A DNA stretch of 64,000 bases, from the NCBI GenBank assembly GCA_965203265.1, contig CBDBBV010000002.1, positions 1 through 64,000 of the forward strand, in the 5' to 3' direction. The notes below the pieces were generated by a model that worked only from the letters and a program-made list of their open reading frames with translations, was not told the DNA's origin and made no database searches. Origin of the DNA: JAHRAW01 sp965203265. GTDB taxonomy: Bacteria > Pseudomonadota > Gammaproteobacteria > Arenicellales > Poriferihabitantaceae. Positions 32,381-42,349 of this stretch are shown piece by piece (position 1 is the first letter of the stretch; every line of letters starts with the position of its first letter). The translations under genes were made by a program, and so were the position numbers.

Positions 32381-35191
32381 ATGAAAAATCCCGCAGTCGA
32401 TCTCGCCTTCCTGCACGGCGGCAACATGACCTACCTCGAATCCTTGGAGCGGGACGCCGACGGCGACCCCCGCACCAACGGCGAATGGCGCGGCATTTTC
32501 ACCGATTTGCCCGATGTTGCCGCGCCCACCGACACCGATTCCGACTCCGACTCCGCCTCGAATGAACCCTCCCGCTCGTGGCTTGCGCGCTCGGCGCACA
32601 AACAGGCGCAGGTGTCGCGCCTGATCTCCGCCTACCGCGCCCTCGGCCACCTGCTCGCCGACATCGACCCCATCGGCGTCATGCCTCGGGGGGATGCCGG
32701 AGAAATCGACCGCGAACGCTTCGATCTGGACGAGGGCGATATGGACACGGAATTCGATGTGGGCGATCTGGGTGGGGGAGGACGCCGGCCCCTGCGAGCC
32801 ATATTGGCCTACCTGCGGGCGGTGTATTGCGGGCCCATCGGCTATGAACTCGCCCACCTGACCTCCATCGAGCAGCGCGAATGGCTGCGCGCGCGGGTGG
32901 AAACCGATCCGGTGCGCCCGCTGGTCGGCCGCGACGAGCGCATCAATCTGCTCGGCAAACTGACCGCCGCCGAGGGTCTGGAAAAATATCTGCACAAAAA
33001 ATATGTCGGCCAGAAACGCTTCTCGCTGGAAGGCGGCGATGTGTTGGTGGCCATGCTGTCGGATATGATCCAGCAATTCGGCGCCGCCGGCGTCAAGGAG
33101 ATCGTCATCGGCATGGCGCATCGCGGCCGCCTCAACGTGCTGGTCAACCTCCTCGGCAAGGCGCCGCGAGAGTTGTTCAGCGAATTCGAGGGGGAATACG
33201 AGATCAGCCCGGACGACAACCGCACCGGCGATGTCAAATACCATCAGGGCGCCTCGTCGGATATCGAGACGCCGGGGGGCAACGTCCACCTCGCGCTTTC
33301 CTTCAACCCGTCTCACTTGGAGATCATCGATCCGGTGGTGGAGGGCTCGGTGCGCGCCCGTCAGGAACGGCGCGGCGACGCCGAGCGCAAGCAGGTGGTG
33401 CCCATCCTGATTCACGGCGATGCCGCCTTCGCCGGTCAGGGGGTGGTGATGGAGACCCTCAACATGGCGCGCACCCGAGGGTATTCCGTGGGCGGCACCA
33501 TTCACATCATCGTCAACAACCAGATCGGCTTCACCACCAACACTCTGGACGCCCGCTCCACTCTGTACTGCACCGAGGTGGCGAAGATGGTGCAGGCGCC
33601 GATTTTCCATGTAAACGGCGACGATCCGGAGGCGGCGCGTCAGGCCGCTCGGCTGGCGTTGCGCTATCGCATGGCGTTCGGCGGCGACGCCATCATCGAC
33701 ATCGTCTGCTACCGCCGCCACGGCCATAACGAGGCGGACGAGCCGAGCGTCACCCAGCCGATCATGTACGGCAAGATCGGCGCGCGCAAAACCCCCCGGC
33801 AAATCTACGCCGACAAACTGGTGGAGCAGGGCGTGATCCGCGCCGGCGAGGCGCAGGAGATGATCGACGCCTACCGCCGCCAGCTGGACGACGGCCACGT
33901 GGTGGCCGGGCAGGTGATCGACCCGGACAAGGCATCTCGCATGGTCGATTGGACGCCCCATCTGGCCGCCGACTGGGATGACGAGGTGGCCACCACGGTC
34001 GATCCGGCGGTGCTGCCGCAACTGGCGCGCAAATTGGCCGAGGCGCCGCACGACTTCACGGTCCATCCGCGCGTGCAAAAGGTGTTGAACGATCGCATCG
34101 CCATGGCCGAGGGCGAAATACCGATGGATTGGGGCTGCGCCGAATTGCTCGCCTACGCCACCATACTCGAGGACGGCTACGATGTTCGCCTGTCGGGTCA
34201 GGACGCCGGCCGCGGCACCTTCTCCCATCGCCATGTGACCCTGCACGATCAGTCGCAAGCACGCACCCACATCCCCATGCAGCACCTCGGCGGCAACGGC
34301 AGCGGCAAGTATCTGGTGATCAACTCGTTCCTGTCCGAGGAGGCGGTGCTGGCATTCGAATACGGCTACGCCACCACCGAGCCGCGCACGCTGGTCATCT
34401 GGGAAGCCCAATTCGGCGACTTCGTCAACGGCGCTCAGGTGGTCATCGACCAATTCATCAGCAGCGGGCAGGCCAAGTGGTCGCGGGTGTGCGGCTTGAC
34501 CCTGTTTCTGCCTCACGGACTGGAGGGTCAGGGCCCGGAACACTCCTCGGCGAGATTGGAACGCTTCCTGCAACTGTGCGCCGGAGCGAACATGCAGGTG
34601 TGCATGCCCACCACGCCGGCGCAGCTGTTCCATCTGCTGCGCCGCCAGATACTCGGTCCGCTGCGCCGCCCGCTCATCGTGATGACGCCGAAAAGCCTGC
34701 TGCGCCACAAGCTGGCCGTCTCCACTCCGAAAGATCTGAGCCACGGGCAATTCCGCGCCGTGCTCGGCGAGATCGATGACCTCGACTCGAATCAGGTCGC
34801 GCGCGTGGTGTTGTGCGGCGGCAAGGTGTACTACGACCTGCTGGCCGAGCGCCGCCGCCGCAACATCACCGACATCGCCCTCCTGCGCATCGAACAACTG
34901 TATCCGTTCCCCACCGAGAGTTTGCAGCGGGAGATGAGCCGCTATGCCGACGCCGAGGTGGTATGGTGTCAGGAAGAGCCGAAGAATCAGGGGGCGTGGC
35001 ATCAGATCGCGCACTATCTGCAGGCGGCGTTGGGCAATCGCGCCGCGCGCTATGTGGGCCGGGAGGCGTCGCCGTCGCCGGCAGTCGGCTATTACAAGCT
35101 GCACCTCGAGCAGCAACAGCGCCTGATCGATCAGGCTCTCGCGCCCACCACGAACACACCGAACCCGAACCGCGAACCGAAGCTGAAATAG
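32381..35191 (+). CDS. sucA: 2-oxoglutarate dehydrogenase E1 component
   Basis: SucA is the thiamine-diphosphate E1 subunit that decarboxylates 2-oxoglutarate and transfers succinyl to the lipoyl group of SucB, in the TCA cycle. At 936 residues it matches E. coli SucA (933). Visible family motifs are an N-terminal E2-binding segment (HGGNMTYLESLERD), MAHRGRLNVLVNLLGK, the ThDP/Mg region GDAAFAGQGVVMETLN with NNQIGFTTN, GRGTFSHRHV, and the C-terminal EEPKNQGAW. ATG 32381 follows an adjacent TTG at 32378; either would work. An extra acidic DTDSDSDSAS stretch lies near residue 50. It begins the sucA-sucB-lpdA run, with 11 bases to sucB. Confidence 0.96.
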   Translation: MKNPAVDLAFLHGGNMTYLESLERDADGDPRTNGEWRGIFTDLPDVAAPTDTDSDSDSASNEPSRSWLARSAHKQAQVSRLISAYRALGHLLADIDPIGVMPRGDAGEIDRERFDLDEGDMDTEFDVGDLGGGGRRPLRAILAYLRAVYCGPIGYELAHLTSIEQREWLRARVETDPVRPLVGRDERINLLGKLTAAEGLEKYLHKKYVGQKRFSLEGGDVLVAMLSDMIQQFGAAGVKEIVIGMAHRGRLNVLVNLLGKAPRELFSEFEGEYEISPDDNRTGDVKYHQGASSDIETPGGNVHLALSFNPSHLEIIDPVVEGSVRARQERRGDAERKQVVPILIHGDAAFAGQGVVMETLNMARTRGYSVGGTIHIIVNNQIGFTTNTLDARSTLYCTEVAKMVQAPIFHVNGDDPEAARQAARLALRYRMAFGGDAIIDIVCYRRHGHNEADEPSVTQPIMYGKIGARKTPRQIYADKLVEQGVIRAGEAQEMIDAYRRQLDDGHVVAGQVIDPDKASRMVDWTPHLAADWDDEVATTVDPAVLPQLARKLAEAPHDFTVHPRVQKVLNDRIAMAEGEIPMDWGCAELLAYATILEDGYDVRLSGQDAGRGTFSHRHVTLHDQSQARTHIPMQHLGGNGSGKYLVINSFLSEEAVLAFEYGYATTEPRTLVIWEAQFGDFVNGAQVVIDQFISSGQAKWSRVCGLTLFLPHGLEGQGPEHSSARLERFLQLCAGANMQVCMPTTPAQLFHLLRRQILGPLRRPLIVMTPKSLLRHKLAVSTPKDLSHGQFRAVLGEIDDLDSNQVARVVLCGGKVYYDLLAERRRRNITDIALLRIEQLYPFPTESLQREMSRYADAEVVWCQEEPKNQGAWHQIAHYLQAALGNRAARYVGREASPSPAVGYYKLHLEQQQRLIDQALAPTTNTPNPNREPKLK

Positions 35192-35202
35192 GAGGAATCG
35201 TC

Positions 35203-36423
35203 ATGCCGATTGAAATCACCGTGCCCGTCCTGCCCGAATCCGTCGCCGACGCGATGTTGCTGGATTGGAAGAAACCGCTCGGCGAACACTTCGCCAGAGA
35301 TGAAATTCTGGTGGAGGTGGAAACCGACAAAATCGTCCTCGAAGTGTCCGCGCCCGAAGACGGCGTGCTCGCCGAGATACTCCGGCAGCCGGGCGACACG
35401 GTTACCGCGGGAGAGGTTCTCGCCAAATTCGAGGCGCGCGGCGCACCGCCCGCCGAGGCGGACGAAAGCCCTGCCACCGCCGCCGTCGCCGCTGCCGAAG
35501 AGCAGCCGGCGGCGGAGAAAGACCATCCGCTTAGCCCGGCGGCGCGCAAACTGGTGGCGGAACACGGGCTGAATCCGGCGGAAATCGAAGGCAGCGGACG
35601 CGGCGGACGAATTACCAAGGAGGATATTCTCAACTTCATCGGCGATCAGGTGGCTCCGGATCGCCCGCCCGCGGCCACGCCCCCAACCGCGTCGGCGTCG
35701 GCGCCGCCGGCCGCGGTCGCGGAACGGGCGGAAACCCGCGAGCAAATGAGCCGCTTGCGCCGCACCATAGCGAACCGTCTGCTGGAAGCCCAGCAAAATG
35801 CCGCGCTACTGACCACCTTCAACCAAGTGAACATGCAGCCGGTGATGGATTTGCGCGCCCGCCACGGCGAGGCGTTCGAGAAAACCCACGGCGCGCGCCT
35901 CGGTTTCATGTCGTTTTTCGTCAAGGCCAGCGTGGCGGCATTGCAACGTTTCCCGGTGGTGAACGCATCCATAGACGGCAACGAAATCGTGCACCGCAAC
36001 TACCACGACATCGGCATCGCCGTGTCCTCCCCTCGGGGATTGGTGGTGCCCATCCTGCGCGACTGCGCGAGTTTGGATTTTGCCGAAATCGAAGCGCAAA
36101 TCCGCGAATTCGGCAGCCGCGCCCGAGACGGCAAGATCGCCCTCGAAGACCTCGCCGGCGGCACATTCACCATCACCAACGGCGGCGTTTTCGGTTCCCT
36201 CCTGTCCACCCCCATCGTCAACCCGCCGCAGAGCGCGATTCTCGGTATGCACGCAATCGAGCAGCGCCCGGTGGCGGAGGACGGGCAGGTGGTGATTCGC
36301 CCGATGATGTACCTCGCCCTTTCCTACGACCACCGCATCATCGACGGTCAGGAGGCGGTGCGCTTCGTGGTCGCCATCAAGGAGCAGCTGGAAGATCCGG
36401 CGCGCATGTTGCTGCACCTCTGA
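35203..36423 (+). CDS. sucB: Dihydrolipoyl succinyltransferase (2-oxoglutarate dehydrogenase E2)
   Basis: SucB forms the core of the complex and transfers succinyl from its lipoyl arm to CoA. The 406-residue product has an N-terminal lipoyl domain with the modified lysine in EVETDKIVLEV (Lys43), an Ala/Pro-rich linker, the peripheral-subunit-binding domain (about 109-145, SPAARKLVAEHGL and GRGGRITKEDIL), a second linker, and the acyltransferase domain ending with the catalytic YDHRIIDG (His377, Asp381). Size matches E. coli SucB (405). ATG 35203 is preceded by a strong GGAGGA ribosome site eight bases away. The longer upstream open frame is a shadow of sucA. Confidence 0.96.
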   Translation: MPIEITVPVLPESVADAMLLDWKKPLGEHFARDEILVEVETDKIVLEVSAPEDGVLAEILRQPGDTVTAGEVLAKFEARGAPPAEADESPATAAVAAAEEQPAAEKDHPLSPAARKLVAEHGLNPAEIEGSGRGGRITKEDILNFIGDQVAPDRPPAATPPTASASAPPAAVAERAETREQMSRLRRTIANRLLEAQQNAALLTTFNQVNMQPVMDLRARHGEAFEKTHGARLGFMSFFVKASVAALQRFPVVNASIDGNEIVHRNYHDIGIAVSSPRGLVVPILRDCASLDFAEIEAQIREFGSRARDGKIALEDLAGGTFTITNGGVFGSLLSTPIVNPPQSAILGMHAIEQRPVAEDGQVVIRPMMYLALSYDHRIIDGQEAVRFVVAIKEQLEDPARMLLHL

Positions 36424-36465
36424 GCAGCGGGGATACGGCGGGGACACTTGGGGAAAAAATCCAGC

Positions 36466-37929
36466 ATGGCCGAATCCTACGATGTAGTCGTGGTCGGCGG
36501 CGGGCCGGCGGGCTATGTGGCGGCGATCCGCTGCGCCCAGCTGGGCTTGACCACCGCCTGCATCGACGATCGCGTGGACGCGCGCGGCAAGCCGTCCCTC
36601 GGCGGCACCTGCCTCAATGTGGGTTGCATCCCCTCCAAGGCGCTGCTCGATTCCTCCGAGCAGTTCGCGCGCGTCAACCATCAATTCGCCCAGCACGGCA
36701 TTTCCATCGACAACGCCACCATGGATGTGGGCAAAATGCTGGCGCGCAAGGATGAAATCGTCGGCAAACTGACCGGCGGCATCGCGCAGCTGTTCAAGGC
36801 CAACCGGATCGCCTCCATCCACGGCCGGGGCACCCTCGAGAAAGATCGCACCATCTCGGTACGCGATCCCGCCGCCGATCCCGCCAATTCCGCCGCCCCG
36901 CCTCGCCGCCTGCACGCCACCCACATCATTCTGGCGCCGGGATCGACGCCCATCGAACTGCCCGACCTGCCCTTCGACCACCAATCGGTGGTCGATTCCA
37001 CCGACGCCCTCGCCTTCGCGCGCGCCCCCGCCACGCTGGGCATAGTCGGCGCCGGCGTCATCGGGCTGGAGCTGGGCAGCGTGTGGAATCGGCTCGGCTC
37101 GCGCGTCATCCTGCTCGAGGCGCTGGACGAATTCCTCCCCGCCGCCGACCACCACATCGCGCGGGAAGCCGCTCGCCAATTCAAACTTCAGGGGCTGGAC
37201 ATCCGCCTCGGCGCCGAAGTGCAAAAAGCGCAGGCGTCGGCGGACGGATTGCAGGTTACCTATCGGCAACAGGGTGCGGAACACACGCTGACTGTGGAAC
37301 GCCTCATCGTCGCCGTGGGGCGCCGCCCCGCCACCGCCGGATTACTCGCGCCCGAATGCGGCGTAACCGTGGACGCTCGCGGTTTCATCGAGGTCGATGC
37401 CAACTGCCGTACCGGAATGGAAAATGTTTGGGCGGTCGGCGACGCCGTGCGTGGGCCCATGCTGGCGCACAAGGGGTCCGAGGAGGGCGTGGCGGTGGCC
37501 GAGCGCATTGCCGCCGGTCCCGACGCCGATCCCGCCATCGGCCATGTTGACTTCAACACGGTTCCCTGGGTGATCTACACAGCTCCGGAAATCGCTTGGG
37601 TCGGCCACAGCGAAAACCGCTTGAAGGCCGAGGGCGTCCCGATGCGCACCGGATCGTTCCCATTCGCCGCCACCGGTCGCGCCCTCGCCATGAACGAGCC
37701 GCACGGCATGGTCAAGATGATCGCCCACGCGCATACCGACCGGCTGCTGGGGGTGCATTTGATCGGCTCGCAGGTGTCCGAATTGATCGCCGAATGCGTG
37801 TTGGCGATGGAATACCGCGCCAGTTCGGAAGATCTGGCGCGCACCATTCACGCCCATCCCACCCTGTCCGAAGCCGTCCACGAAGCCGCGCTGGCGGTGG
37901 ATCGGCGCGCCATCCACAAGGCGCGCTAG
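36466..37929 (+). CDS. lpdA: Dihydrolipoamide dehydrogenase (E3)
   Basis: The flavoenzyme reoxidises dihydrolipoamide on SucB and passes electrons to NAD+. The 487-residue product has the FAD-binding VVVVGGGPAGYVAA, the redox disulfide in GGTCLNVGCIPSK, the NAD-binding GIVGAGVIGLELG, the second FAD motif VWAVGDAVRGPMLAHK, and the C-terminal active-site HAHPTLSEAVHEA. ATG 36466 gives the family N-terminus; a TTG at 36448 is in frame but not needed. Placement directly after sucB follows the Pseudomonas-type order and indicates dedication to the 2-oxoglutarate complex, though it may also serve others. Confidence 0.95.
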   Translation: MAESYDVVVVGGGPAGYVAAIRCAQLGLTTACIDDRVDARGKPSLGGTCLNVGCIPSKALLDSSEQFARVNHQFAQHGISIDNATMDVGKMLARKDEIVGKLTGGIAQLFKANRIASIHGRGTLEKDRTISVRDPAADPANSAAPPRRLHATHIILAPGSTPIELPDLPFDHQSVVDSTDALAFARAPATLGIVGAGVIGLELGSVWNRLGSRVILLEALDEFLPAADHHIAREAARQFKLQGLDIRLGAEVQKAQASADGLQVTYRQQGAEHTLTVERLIVAVGRRPATAGLLAPECGVTVDARGFIEVDANCRTGMENVWAVGDAVRGPMLAHKGSEEGVAVAERIAAGPDADPAIGHVDFNTVPWVIYTAPEIAWVGHSENRLKAEGVPMRTGSFPFAATGRALAMNEPHGMVKMIAHAHTDRLLGVHLIGSQVSELIAECVLAMEYRASSEDLARTIHAHPTLSEAVHEAALAVDRRAIHKAR

Positions 37930-37959
37930 CCGGCCGCGCCCGCCGCCCCTCGCTGGGCC

Positions 37960-39390
37960 ATGACCTTCCCAGACCACATATTCCGCGCCTACGACATTCG
38001 CGGCGTAGTCGAGAGCGCCCTGACTCCGTCCCTGACGCGGCGCATCGGCGGCGCGCTGGCCGCCGAGGCAGTGGCGCGAGGCGTCGGCGAATTCGTGGTC
38101 GGGCGGGATGGCCGCCTGAGCGGGCCGCAGATCGCCGACGCGCTCATCGGCGGCCTGTTGGCGGGCGGCTGCGATGTGATCGACATCGGCATGGTGCCGA
38201 CGCCGACTCTGTATTTCGCCTGCCACCGCATCGCCGCCGACGGCAGCGGCGTACAGGTTACCGCCAGCCACAATCCGCCGCAATACAACGGCCTGAAGAT
38301 GATGCTGGACGGCAGCACGTTGGCCGACGAGGCCATACAGGAGATCAAGCAACGGGTGATCACCGGTGAATCATCCGCCGCCGCCGCCACCGCCACTGCC
38401 GGTCGCCCCGGCACATTGCGCCACGAAGACGCGCTCGCGGCGTATCGGCGGGGAATCGTCGAGGACATCCGCCTCGCCAAGCCCCTCAAGGTGGTCATCG
38501 ACTGCGGCAACGGCGTCGCCGGAGTGGTGGCGCCGGAGGTGTTTGCCGCCATCGGCTGCGAGGTGGTCGAGCTGTACTGCGAGGTGGACGGCACCTTCCC
38601 CAACCACCATCCCGACCCGAGTTGCGCGGAAAATCTCGCCGACCTGCGCGCCGCGGTACGGCGACACCGCGCCGACTTCGGCCTAGCCTTCGACGGCGAC
38701 GGCGACCGTCTCGGCGTGGTATGCGCGGGCGGCGGTGGCGACGACGGCGGCGACATCATCTGGCCGGATCGCCAGATGTTGTTGTTCGCAGAGAGCATCC
38801 TGCGCGCCCGCCCCGGCGCCGAGATCGTCTTCGATGTGAAATGCACCCGGCTGCTGCCGCAGGCCATCGAGGCGCGCGGCGGCATCGCCACCCTGTGCAA
38901 GACCGGCCACTCCTTCATCAAGAACAAACTGCGGGAAACCGGCGCCGCCTTCGCCGGCGAGATGAGCGGCCACCTGTTTTTCAACGACCGCTGGGGCGGA
39001 TTCGACGACGCCGTCTACGCCGGAGCCCGATTGTGCGAACTGCTGGCGGCGGATGATCGTCCCCCCGCCGAGGTGTTCGCCGCCCTGCCGGACACCTGCA
39101 ACACGCCGGAATTGCGGCTGGAAATGGCGGAAGGCGAGCCGCAGGAATTGGTCGCGGAGCTGATCGCGATCAGCAAAACCGAGGCGCATTTCGACGACGG
39201 CGTGGTCAACACGCTGGACGGCATTCGCGTGGACTTCGACCACGGCTTCGGCCTGATCCGCGCCTCCAACACCACACCGGCGCTGATCATGCGCTTCGAG
39301 GCCGGTGATCGCCGCCAACTGCAGGAACTACAATCTCGCTTCCGCCGCCTGCTGCTCGCCGTGCGGGGGGATTTGCGCCTGCCGTTCTAG
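37960..39390 (+). CDS. algC: Phosphomannomutase/phosphoglucomutase
   Basis: It interconverts hexose 1- and 6-phosphates, supplying mannose-1-P and glucose-1-P for exopolysaccharide and LPS. The 476-residue protein opens IFRAYDIRGVV and has the active phosphoserine loop VTASHNPPQYNG, the metal-binding AFDGDGDRLGVV, sugar-binding GEMSGHLFF, and the phosphate-binding RASNTTPAL. It closely follows Pseudomonas AlgC (463 residues) even to the C-terminal PF. Two short insertions are rich in Ala or Gly (SSAAAATATAG and CAGGGGDDGGD). It lies 30 bases after lpdA and may be co-transcribed. In a cell with large surface proteins, envelope polysaccharide precursor supply is a sensible role. Confidence 0.93.
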   Translation: MTFPDHIFRAYDIRGVVESALTPSLTRRIGGALAAEAVARGVGEFVVGRDGRLSGPQIADALIGGLLAGGCDVIDIGMVPTPTLYFACHRIAADGSGVQVTASHNPPQYNGLKMMLDGSTLADEAIQEIKQRVITGESSAAAATATAGRPGTLRHEDALAAYRRGIVEDIRLAKPLKVVIDCGNGVAGVVAPEVFAAIGCEVVELYCEVDGTFPNHHPDPSCAENLADLRAAVRRHRADFGLAFDGDGDRLGVVCAGGGGDDGGDIIWPDRQMLLFAESILRARPGAEIVFDVKCTRLLPQAIEARGGIATLCKTGHSFIKNKLRETGAAFAGEMSGHLFFNDRWGGFDDAVYAGARLCELLAADDRPPAEVFAALPDTCNTPELRLEMAEGEPQELVAELIAISKTEAHFDDGVVNTLDGIRVDFDHGFGLIRASNTTPALIMRFEAGDRRQLQELQSRFRRLLLAVRGDLRLPF

Positions 39391-39441
39391 CCGCGCCGAG
39401 GCGTGGTGTACAATCGCCGCAACTTCAACGAGGAGACCATC

Positions 39442-40401
39442 ATGCTGGGAATGACATACTTTTCGATAATCCTGATCGTGGCCGCCGTGCTCATCGTCTT
39501 CAAGGGCGTGGTGATCGTCAATCAGGGGTATGAATACACGGTCGAGCGCATGGGGCGCTTTACCAGAGCCCTGCGTCCGGGATTCCACATCATCATCCCG
39601 TTCATTGATGTGGTGGGCGCCAGAGTGAACATGATGGAGCGGGTGCTGGAAGTGCCCTCTCAGGAAGTGATCACCAAGGACAACGCGGTGGTCAAGGTGG
39701 ACGGCGTGGTGTTCTATCAGGCGCTCGATGCGGGCAAGGCCAGTTACGAGGTCAGCAATCTGGAAAATGCCGTGCTCAACCTGACCATGACCAACATCCG
39801 CACCGTGCTCGGCTCCATGGACTTGGACGAGTCGTTGTCCAAGCGCGACGCCATCAACGCCGCCCTGCTGCATGTGGTCGATGCCGCCACCACGCCGTGG
39901 GGCATCAAGGTGACGAGAATCGAGATCAAGGACATCAGCCCGCCCAAAGACTTGGTGGACGCCATGGCGCGGCAGATGAAGGCGGAGCGCGACAAGCGCG
40001 CCACCATCCTCGAATCCGAGGGCAGCCGACAGGCGGAAATACTGCGCGCCGAGGGCGAAAAGCAGGCGGTGATTCTCGACGCCGAGGGCGAGAAGGAGGC
40101 GGCCTTCCGACAGGCCGAAGCGCGCGAGCGGCTGGCGCAGGCGGAGGCCGAGGCCACGCGCATGGTGTCCACCGCCATCGCCGCCGGGGATGTCAAGGCG
40201 GTGAACTATTTCGTCGCCACCAAGTACATCGAGGCGCTTCAGGCGCTCGGCACCTCGTCCAACCAGAAGGTCATCTTCCTGCCCATCGAAGCGACCAACC
40301 TGCTCGGCTCCCTCGGCGGCATCGGCGAATTGGTCAAGGATTCCTTCGGTAGGAGCGAGCAGCCCGACCCGCCGGCCAAGCAGCCGCCGAGCGAGTTCTA
40401 G
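39442..40401 (+). CDS. qmcA: SPFH/stomatin-like membrane protein (QmcA type)
   Basis: SPFH proteins form membrane-anchored rings that organise microdomains and modulate proteases such as FtsH. The 319-residue product has one N-terminal membrane segment (about 5-24), the PHB/SPFH domain (VVIVNQGYEYTVERMGRF onward, with LRPGFHIIIPF), a long charged coiled coil with repeats such as AEGEKQAVILDAEGEKEAA, and a C-terminal region ending in prolines. ATG 39442 is preceded by GAGGAG. It is followed 22 bases later by an NfeD-family gene, the standard partner of this subgroup (as in E. coli qmcA-ybbJ). Confidence 0.9.
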   Translation: MLGMTYFSIILIVAAVLIVFKGVVIVNQGYEYTVERMGRFTRALRPGFHIIIPFIDVVGARVNMMERVLEVPSQEVITKDNAVVKVDGVVFYQALDAGKASYEVSNLENAVLNLTMTNIRTVLGSMDLDESLSKRDAINAALLHVVDAATTPWGIKVTRIEIKDISPPKDLVDAMARQMKAERDKRATILESEGSRQAEILRAEGEKQAVILDAEGEKEAAFRQAEARERLAQAEAEATRMVSTAIAAGDVKAVNYFVATKYIEALQALGTSSNQKVIFLPIEATNLLGSLGGIGELVKDSFGRSEQPDPPAKQPPSEF

Positions 40402-40423
40402 CAGTCGGTACCCGCCCGCGCCC

Positions 40424-40891
40424 GTGTCGCCCGTCGTCGTGCTGACTTACTGGTTCTGGTTGATACTGGGATTGGCCATGCTGGTGGTCGAACTGGTCAC
40501 GCTCACCACCTTCTTCCTGTGGCTCGGCGTGTCCGCGTTGGTTGCCGCGGCGGCGGCCTACCTGTTTCCAGAGATGAATTGGCAGATCCAATGCCTGTTG
40601 TTTTCCCTCCTGTCGGTGGTCAGCATCTGGCTGTCGCGGCGCTATCTGGTGAACAAGCAGCCCAAATCCGATCTGCCCCACCTGAACCGCCGGGCGCAGC
40701 AATATGTCGGGCGGGTGTTCACCCTCACCGAGGCCATCGAGAACGGCTACGGGAAAATTTCCGTGGACGACACCCGCTGGCAGGTCAAGGGCTCGGAGTT
40801 GCCCAAAGGGGAAAGCGTCAAGGCGGTCGGCTGCGACGGCGCGGTGTTGATCGTGGTGCCGTTGGAGGGGGAAGAACATTCGGGCGACTAG
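40424..40891 (+). CDS. NfeD-family membrane protein
   Basis: The 155-residue protein starts at GTG 40424. It has two or three hydrophobic segments (about 7-30, 32-48 and 55-70), then a soluble C-terminal beta-rich OB-type domain (VGRVFTLTEAIENGYGKI ... WQVKGSELPKGESVKAVG) typical of short NfeD proteins. Such proteins are encoded next to SPFH proteins and are thought to act with them in the inner membrane. It follows qmcA by 22 bases, and cysG converges on it with only four bases between the stops. Confidence 0.88.
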   Translation: MSPVVVLTYWFWLILGLAMLVVELVTLTTFFLWLGVSALVAAAAAYLFPEMNWQIQCLLFSLLSVVSIWLSRRYLVNKQPKSDLPHLNRRAQQYVGRVFTLTEAIENGYGKISVDDTRWQVKGSELPKGESVKAVGCDGAVLIVVPLEGEEHSGD

Positions 40892-40895
40892 CCCG

Positions 40896-42296
40896 CTACC
40901 GCTCCTGTCCCTGAAACCATCCCAGAGTGTGGTGCAGAGACACCACCGAGCCGACGATGAAAATGGTCGGCGCGCGAATATCCCGTTCATCCAGCACCGC
41001 CCGCATCCCCCCCAGCGTGCTGACATACACTTTCTGCCGCAGGGTGGTGCCCTTTTCGATGAGCGCCACCGGTAGGTTGGCCGCCAAGCCGCAGCGCAGC
41101 AGGTTTTCGCAGATGAGGGGCAGGCCCTGCAGGCTCATGTAGAACACCAGCGTCTGTTTCGGCGCGATCAGGTTCTCCCAGTCGAGATCGACGCTGCCGT
41201 CTCGCAGCTGGCCGGTGACGAAGCGAACCGATTGGGCGTGGTCGCGGTGCGTCAACGGGATGCCGGCATAGCAGGCGCAGCCGTTGGCGGCGGTGATGCC
41301 GGGGATCACCTGAAAGGGAATCCCCTCCTCCGCCAGTTCGCCGATCTCCTCCCCGCCGCGCCCGAAGATGAACGGATCGCCGCCCTTGAGCCGCGCCACC
41401 CGCCGCCCCGCGCGGGCATGGTCGATGAGCATTTGGTTGATATTGCGTTGGGGCACGGAATGATCGGCGCGCCGCTTGCCCACATACACCAGCTCGGTGT
41501 CGGCGTGTAGCCGCTGCAGAATTTCCGGCGCGACCAGCCGGTCGTACAACACCACATCCGCCTGCTGCAACAGCCGAAAGGCGCGCAGGGTGAGCAAATC
41601 CGGATCGCCGGGGCCGGCGCCGATCAAATACACCTCGCCGATCGGCTGAGCCTCCTCCGGCGCCGACGATTCCAGCGCCTGCACCAACAGCCGCTCCGCC
41701 TCCTCGCCCTTGCCGGAAAAGACGCTTTCGGCGACCACCCCTTGCAGGATGTTTTCCCAGAAGCGAATGCGCGCGGCGGTGTCCGCGATCTTCGCCTTGG
41801 CCTGTCGGCGAAACCGCCCCACCAGACGCGCCAATTCGCCGTAGCCGCTGGGTATCAGGGCGTCTATGCGATTGCCCAGCAGCCGCGTCAGGGTCGGCGA
41901 GGCGGCGCCGCTGGCCACGCTGATGGTGATCGGATCGCGCTCGATGGTCAGGGGGAAGAGCACATCGCCGAGCGCGGCGTCCGTGGCCACATTCACCGCA
42001 ACCCCGTTGCGCCGCGCCTCCTCGGCCACTCGCCGATTGACCGCGCGATCGTCCGTGGCCGCCACCACCAGCGCATAGCGGCCATCGGCGTCCCCCGGCG
42101 CATAGCGGCGGCGGGCGATCGCGCCGCCGTTCGCGACAACCCGTTGCGCCAGTTCCTCACCCACCTCGGCGGCGATCACATCCACCCGCCCGCCGGCCTC
42201 GATGATCCGCCGAGCGCGCCGCAGGGCGACCGTGCCGCCGCCGATGACGAGACAATGCCGCCCGGCGAAATCATGGTGCAGCGGCAGATACTTCAT
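40896..42296 (-). CDS. cysG: Siroheme synthase (fused methyltransferase/dehydrogenase/ferrochelatase)
   Basis: CysG turns uroporphyrinogen III into siroheme: two SAM-dependent methylations, NAD-dependent oxidation and iron insertion. Siroheme is the cofactor of sulfite and nitrite reductases. The 466-residue product (E. coli 457) has the N-terminal dehydrogenase/chelatase part with CLVIGGGTVALRRAR and VAATDDRAVNRRV, a dimerisation region, and from about residue 219 the methyltransferase with VYLIGAGPGDPDLLTLRA, LYDRLVAPEIL, ARLKGGDPFIFGRGGEE and PGITAANGCACYAGIPLTHR. All expected motifs are present. The single ORF starts at ATG 42296. With cysC it supports an assimilatory sulfate pathway. Confidence 0.96.
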   Translation of the reverse strand: MKYLPLHHDFAGRHCLVIGGGTVALRRARRIIEAGGRVDVIAAEVGEELAQRVVANGGAIARRRYAPGDADGRYALVVAATDDRAVNRRVAEEARRNGVAVNVATDAALGDVLFPLTIERDPITISVASGAASPTLTRLLGNRIDALIPSGYGELARLVGRFRRQAKAKIADTAARIRFWENILQGVVAESVFSGKGEEAERLLVQALESSAPEEAQPIGEVYLIGAGPGDPDLLTLRAFRLLQQADVVLYDRLVAPEILQRLHADTELVYVGKRRADHSVPQRNINQMLIDHARAGRRVARLKGGDPFIFGRGGEEIGELAEEGIPFQVIPGITAANGCACYAGIPLTHRDHAQSVRFVTGQLRDGSVDLDWENLIAPKQTLVFYMSLQGLPLICENLLRCGLAANLPVALIEKGTTLRQKVYVSTLGGMRAVLDERDIRAPTIFIVGSVVSLHHTLGWFQGQER

Positions 42297-42349
42297 GGCG
42301 GGCAGGGCTTTATCCGCGCGGCCACGACCTCGGGGGAGCGGCCATAATC

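Noticed and set aside
32267..35116. Long N-terminal extension of moeB on the minus strand
   Set aside because: It is the exact antisense of sucA and contains no moeB-family sequence; MoeB homology begins at 32266.
35806..37284. 492-residue minus-strand open frame
   Set aside because: It is antisense to sucB and lpdA, with low-complexity composition and no motif; the plus-strand genes are complete and well conserved.
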